A stretch of 64,000 nt of DNA. Source: Pseudomonas fluorescens (lineage in GTDB: Bacteria; Pseudomonadota; Gammaproteobacteria; Pseudomonadales; Pseudomonadaceae). The DNA lies in contig LR782234.1 in the NCBI GenBank assembly GCA_902825215.1, positions 1,550,001 through 1,614,000 of the forward strand, given 5' to 3'. How positions within the stretch are numbered: the first letter of the stretch is position 1; the number at the start of each line of letters is the position of its first letter. The notes under the pieces are model-generated. The model did not search any database. It was not told where the DNA came from and worked only from the letters and a program-made list of their open reading frames with translations. Both the position numbers and the translations under genes were made by a program. Below are positions 62,624 to 64,000 of the stretch, piece after piece.

Positions 62624-62720
62624 TCATCGCTGGCAAGCCAGCTCCCACAGGTTTTCCGGCGATACACACAAAATGTGTGAACGACCCTGATCACTGTGGG
62701 AGCTGGCTTGCCAGCGAAGG
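62624..62720. repeat. REP pair, GCTGGC-type
   Basis: TCATCGCTGGCAAGCCAGCT at the left and AGCTGGCTTGCCAGCGAAGG at the right, with about 45 bp between. Lies between the yajD stop and the RNA methyltransferase start. Confidence 0.88.
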
Positions 62721-62744
62721 GGCCAGTTCAGGCGATGAAGATCG

Positions 62745-63116
62745 TTAATCTTCTTTTTTCATCAACCCGGCCAGGGCGGCAAACGGGTTATGCGTGGCCT
62801 TGGCGATTTTCGGCGTGCTCAGCGAGCCTTCGCCGAAGTACTGCTGATCGGTATAACGCGAGTGCTCGTTATCGTGGCAATACAGGCACAGCAGCTCCCA
62901 GTTCGAGCCGTCCTGGGGGTTGTTGTCGTGGTTGTGGTCGCGGTGGTGCACGGTCAGTTCGCTCAGGCGCTTGCCGGAAAATTCACGGGCGCAGCGGCCG
63001 CAGACGTGCGGGTACATTTTCAGGGCTTTGTCGCGGTAGCCCATTTCCTTGTCGCGCTGGTTGTCGGCGAGGATGCGGTCCAGCTTCGACGTGTTGGTGG
63101 GGGTGGACGAACTCAT
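62745..63116 (-). CDS. yajD: YajD family HNH nuclease-like protein
   Basis: 123-residue protein with an HNH endonuclease core: CGRCAREF, TVHHRDHNHDNNP (first His of the motif), NWELLCLYCHDNEHSRY (Asn, Cys and final His). The cysteine pairs CGRC and CLYC bind zinc. ATG 63116 gives family length. Role unknown, widely conserved in gammaproteobacteria, and not part of a restriction system here. Confidence 0.88.
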   Translation of the reverse strand: MSSSTPTNTSKLDRILADNQRDKEMGYRDKALKMYPHVCGRCAREFSGKRLSELTVHHRDHNHDNNPQDGSNWELLCLYCHDNEHSRYTDQQYFGEGSLSTPKIAKATHNPFAALAGLMKKED

Positions 63117-63165
63117 GGGTTCACCTTTGTAGAAAGACTGATGACGGTTATGTGCGGAGTTTAGC

Positions 63166-63852
63166 TCAGCCCTTGAGCTTCTCGGCAATCCAGATCGTGT
63201 GGCGGGTGCCCTTGTTGCCGTGGGCGAAGACCTGGACTTCTTCGGCCTTGAAACCGGCCTTCTTCAATTTGTCGGAAAACTGCCGGTCAGCGCTGGCCGA
63301 CCACACCGCGAGCACGCCTTTAGGGCGCAACGCTTTGGCACAAGCATTCAGACCGGCAGCCGAGTACAGCCAGCTGTTGGCCTTCTGGGTCAGGCCTTCG
63401 GGGCCGTTGTCGACGTCGAGCATGATCGCGTCGAAACCGTTCGGTTCGCTCTGCAGCACCTTGGCCACGTCTTCCTGGCGGATCACCGTGCGCGGATCGA
63501 GCAGTGGCCGGCCGGACTTTTCCCCCAGCGGGCCACGGTTCCACTCGACCACGCCGGGCACCAGCTCGGCGACCACCACCTCGGCACTTTTGCCCAGATG
63601 CTTGAGCGCCGAAGCCAGGGTAAAACCCATGCCGAGGCCGCCGATCAACACGCGCGAATCCGGCCGCCCGGCAACCTTGCGGCATGGAATCTCGGCCAGC
63701 GCATCCTCGGAACCGTGCATGCGCGTGTTCATCAATTGCCCGCCGTCGCCGCCCTGGATCTTGATGACGAAATCCTCGCCATACTCGAACAGGCACAGGG
63801 CACCGCCGCTTTCAGGGATCGGGGTGGTGTCGAGCAGAACGAAACGTTTCAT
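63166..63852 (-). CDS. Spermidine-synthase-like class I methyltransferase fold protein
   Basis: 228 residues. SAM/dcSAM-type Rossmann fold: LIGGLGMGFTLASAL (about 70-84), VVVAELVPGVVEWNR, and DAIMLDVDNGPEG with acidic residues. This resembles the spermine/spermidine synthase superfamily, but the N-terminal tetramerisation domain is absent, so the activity is uncertain. ATG 63852 (MKRFVLLDTTPIP) is preferred. It is divergent from the last, truncated gene. Confidence 0.82.
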   Translation of the reverse strand: MKRFVLLDTTPIPESGGALCLFEYGEDFVIKIQGGDGGQLMNTRMHGSEDALAEIPCRKVAGRPDSRVLIGGLGMGFTLASALKHLGKSAEVVVAELVPGVVEWNRGPLGEKSGRPLLDPRTVIRQEDVAKVLQSEPNGFDAIMLDVDNGPEGLTQKANSWLYSAAGLNACAKALRPKGVLAVWSASADRQFSDKLKKAGFKAEEVQVFAHGNKGTRHTIWIAEKLKG

Positions 63853-63930
63853 GGAAATCTCTACAGGGGGAAGGCAAGCAGGCGCGTTGAGAGTAGCCTG
63901 AGCACAGACTAGAGCCAAACGGAGCCCTTG

Positions 63931-64000
63931 ATGAAGCGCACCATTCTAACGGTCATTGCCCTGGCCGCGCTCGCGATTACTGCGGCGCGGGCGCAGCAGG
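63931..64000 (+). CDS. Exported protein (truncated by window end)
   Basis: Only the first 23 codons are in the window: MKRTILTVIALAALAITAAR, then AQQ, a clear signal peptide with likely cleavage after ARA. A GGAG ribosome-binding site at 63920-63924 precedes the ATG. The mature protein and its identity lie beyond the window. Confidence 0.7.
   Translation, partial: MKRTILTVIALAALAITAARAQQ

Noticed and set aside
1..64000. CRISPR arrays, prophage or insertion sequences
   Set aside because: No regularly spaced direct repeats, cas genes, phage structural genes, integrase or transposase were found; the repeats seen are REP palindromes.

Overview
The window looks like a chromosomal segment of a Pseudomonas of the P. 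fluorescens group. Evidence: high-GC coding throughout; a recognisable PhaG; the rpoE/algU-mucA-mucB-mucD operon; opdH-tctCBA with tctDE; the conserved run bepA-tusA-perM-bcp-gcvR-dapA-bamC-purC-tRNA-Ser; and many REP/REPIN palindromes of the GTGGGAGCGAGCC and GTGGGAGCTGGCT types. No phage, plasmid, IS element or CRISPR array was seen. Genes are densely packed on both strands, and most short or overlapping open frames are antisense shadows.

Layout. 1-1820: end of a LysE exporter, a DUF4142 protein and a small membrane protein. 1980-5720: an accessory-looking patch with a solitary HsdR-N-type nuclease-like protein, tam and a hipBA toxin-antitoxin pair, lying beside tRNA-Gly(CCC). 6139-9775: phaG, rsuA, a cysteine-rich small protein and a membrane diguanylate cyclase. 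10056-20100: a seven-gene operon on the minus strand (ABC transporter, two 'urea-carboxylase associated' proteins, a biotin-dependent carboxylase, allophanate hydrolase). Its leader carries a guanidine-I (ykkC) riboswitch behind a sigma-54-type promoter, so I read it as guanidine import and degradation to ammonia and CO2 rather than urea use. 20433-22835: a Tyr-rich lipoprotein, an enoyl-CoA-hydratase-family hydrolase and ung. 22961-30633: tricarboxylate uptake (opdH, tctCBA, an AbrB-like membrane protein) with the divergent regulators tctDE. 30678-39279: HDOD protein, ygfZ, sdhE, ygfX, nadB and the divergent algU-mucA-mucB-mucD envelope-stress operon without mucC. 39360-47254: bepA, tusA-like, perM-like, bcp, gcvR, dapA, bamC, an MBL hydrolase and purC, then tRNA-Ser(CGA). 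47674-52298: a DUF1508 protein and a four-gene gtr-like cluster (GT2, methyltransferase, GtrA, DUF6311 membrane protein), likely for glycan decoration. 52384-56139: two LysR regulators, an orphan CHM isomerase and an MFS transporter. 56530-64000: eptA-like phosphoethanolamine transferase, rnd, ycgL and assorted housekeeping genes, ending in a truncated exported protein.

The most interesting signals are regulatory or structural. (a) The guanidine-I aptamer contains a 10-nt segment perfectly complementary to the Shine-Dalgarno region of the first operon gene, which suggests a translational on-switch. (b) A full REPIN is inserted in frame between two domains of the carboxylase gene. (c) The hipBA promoter has a TCC-N8-GGA operator like the E. 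coli HipB site. (d) Three CTTTCA repeats phased by 11 bp lie between opdH and tctD. (e) A long nested hairpin lies in the leader of the eptA-like gene.
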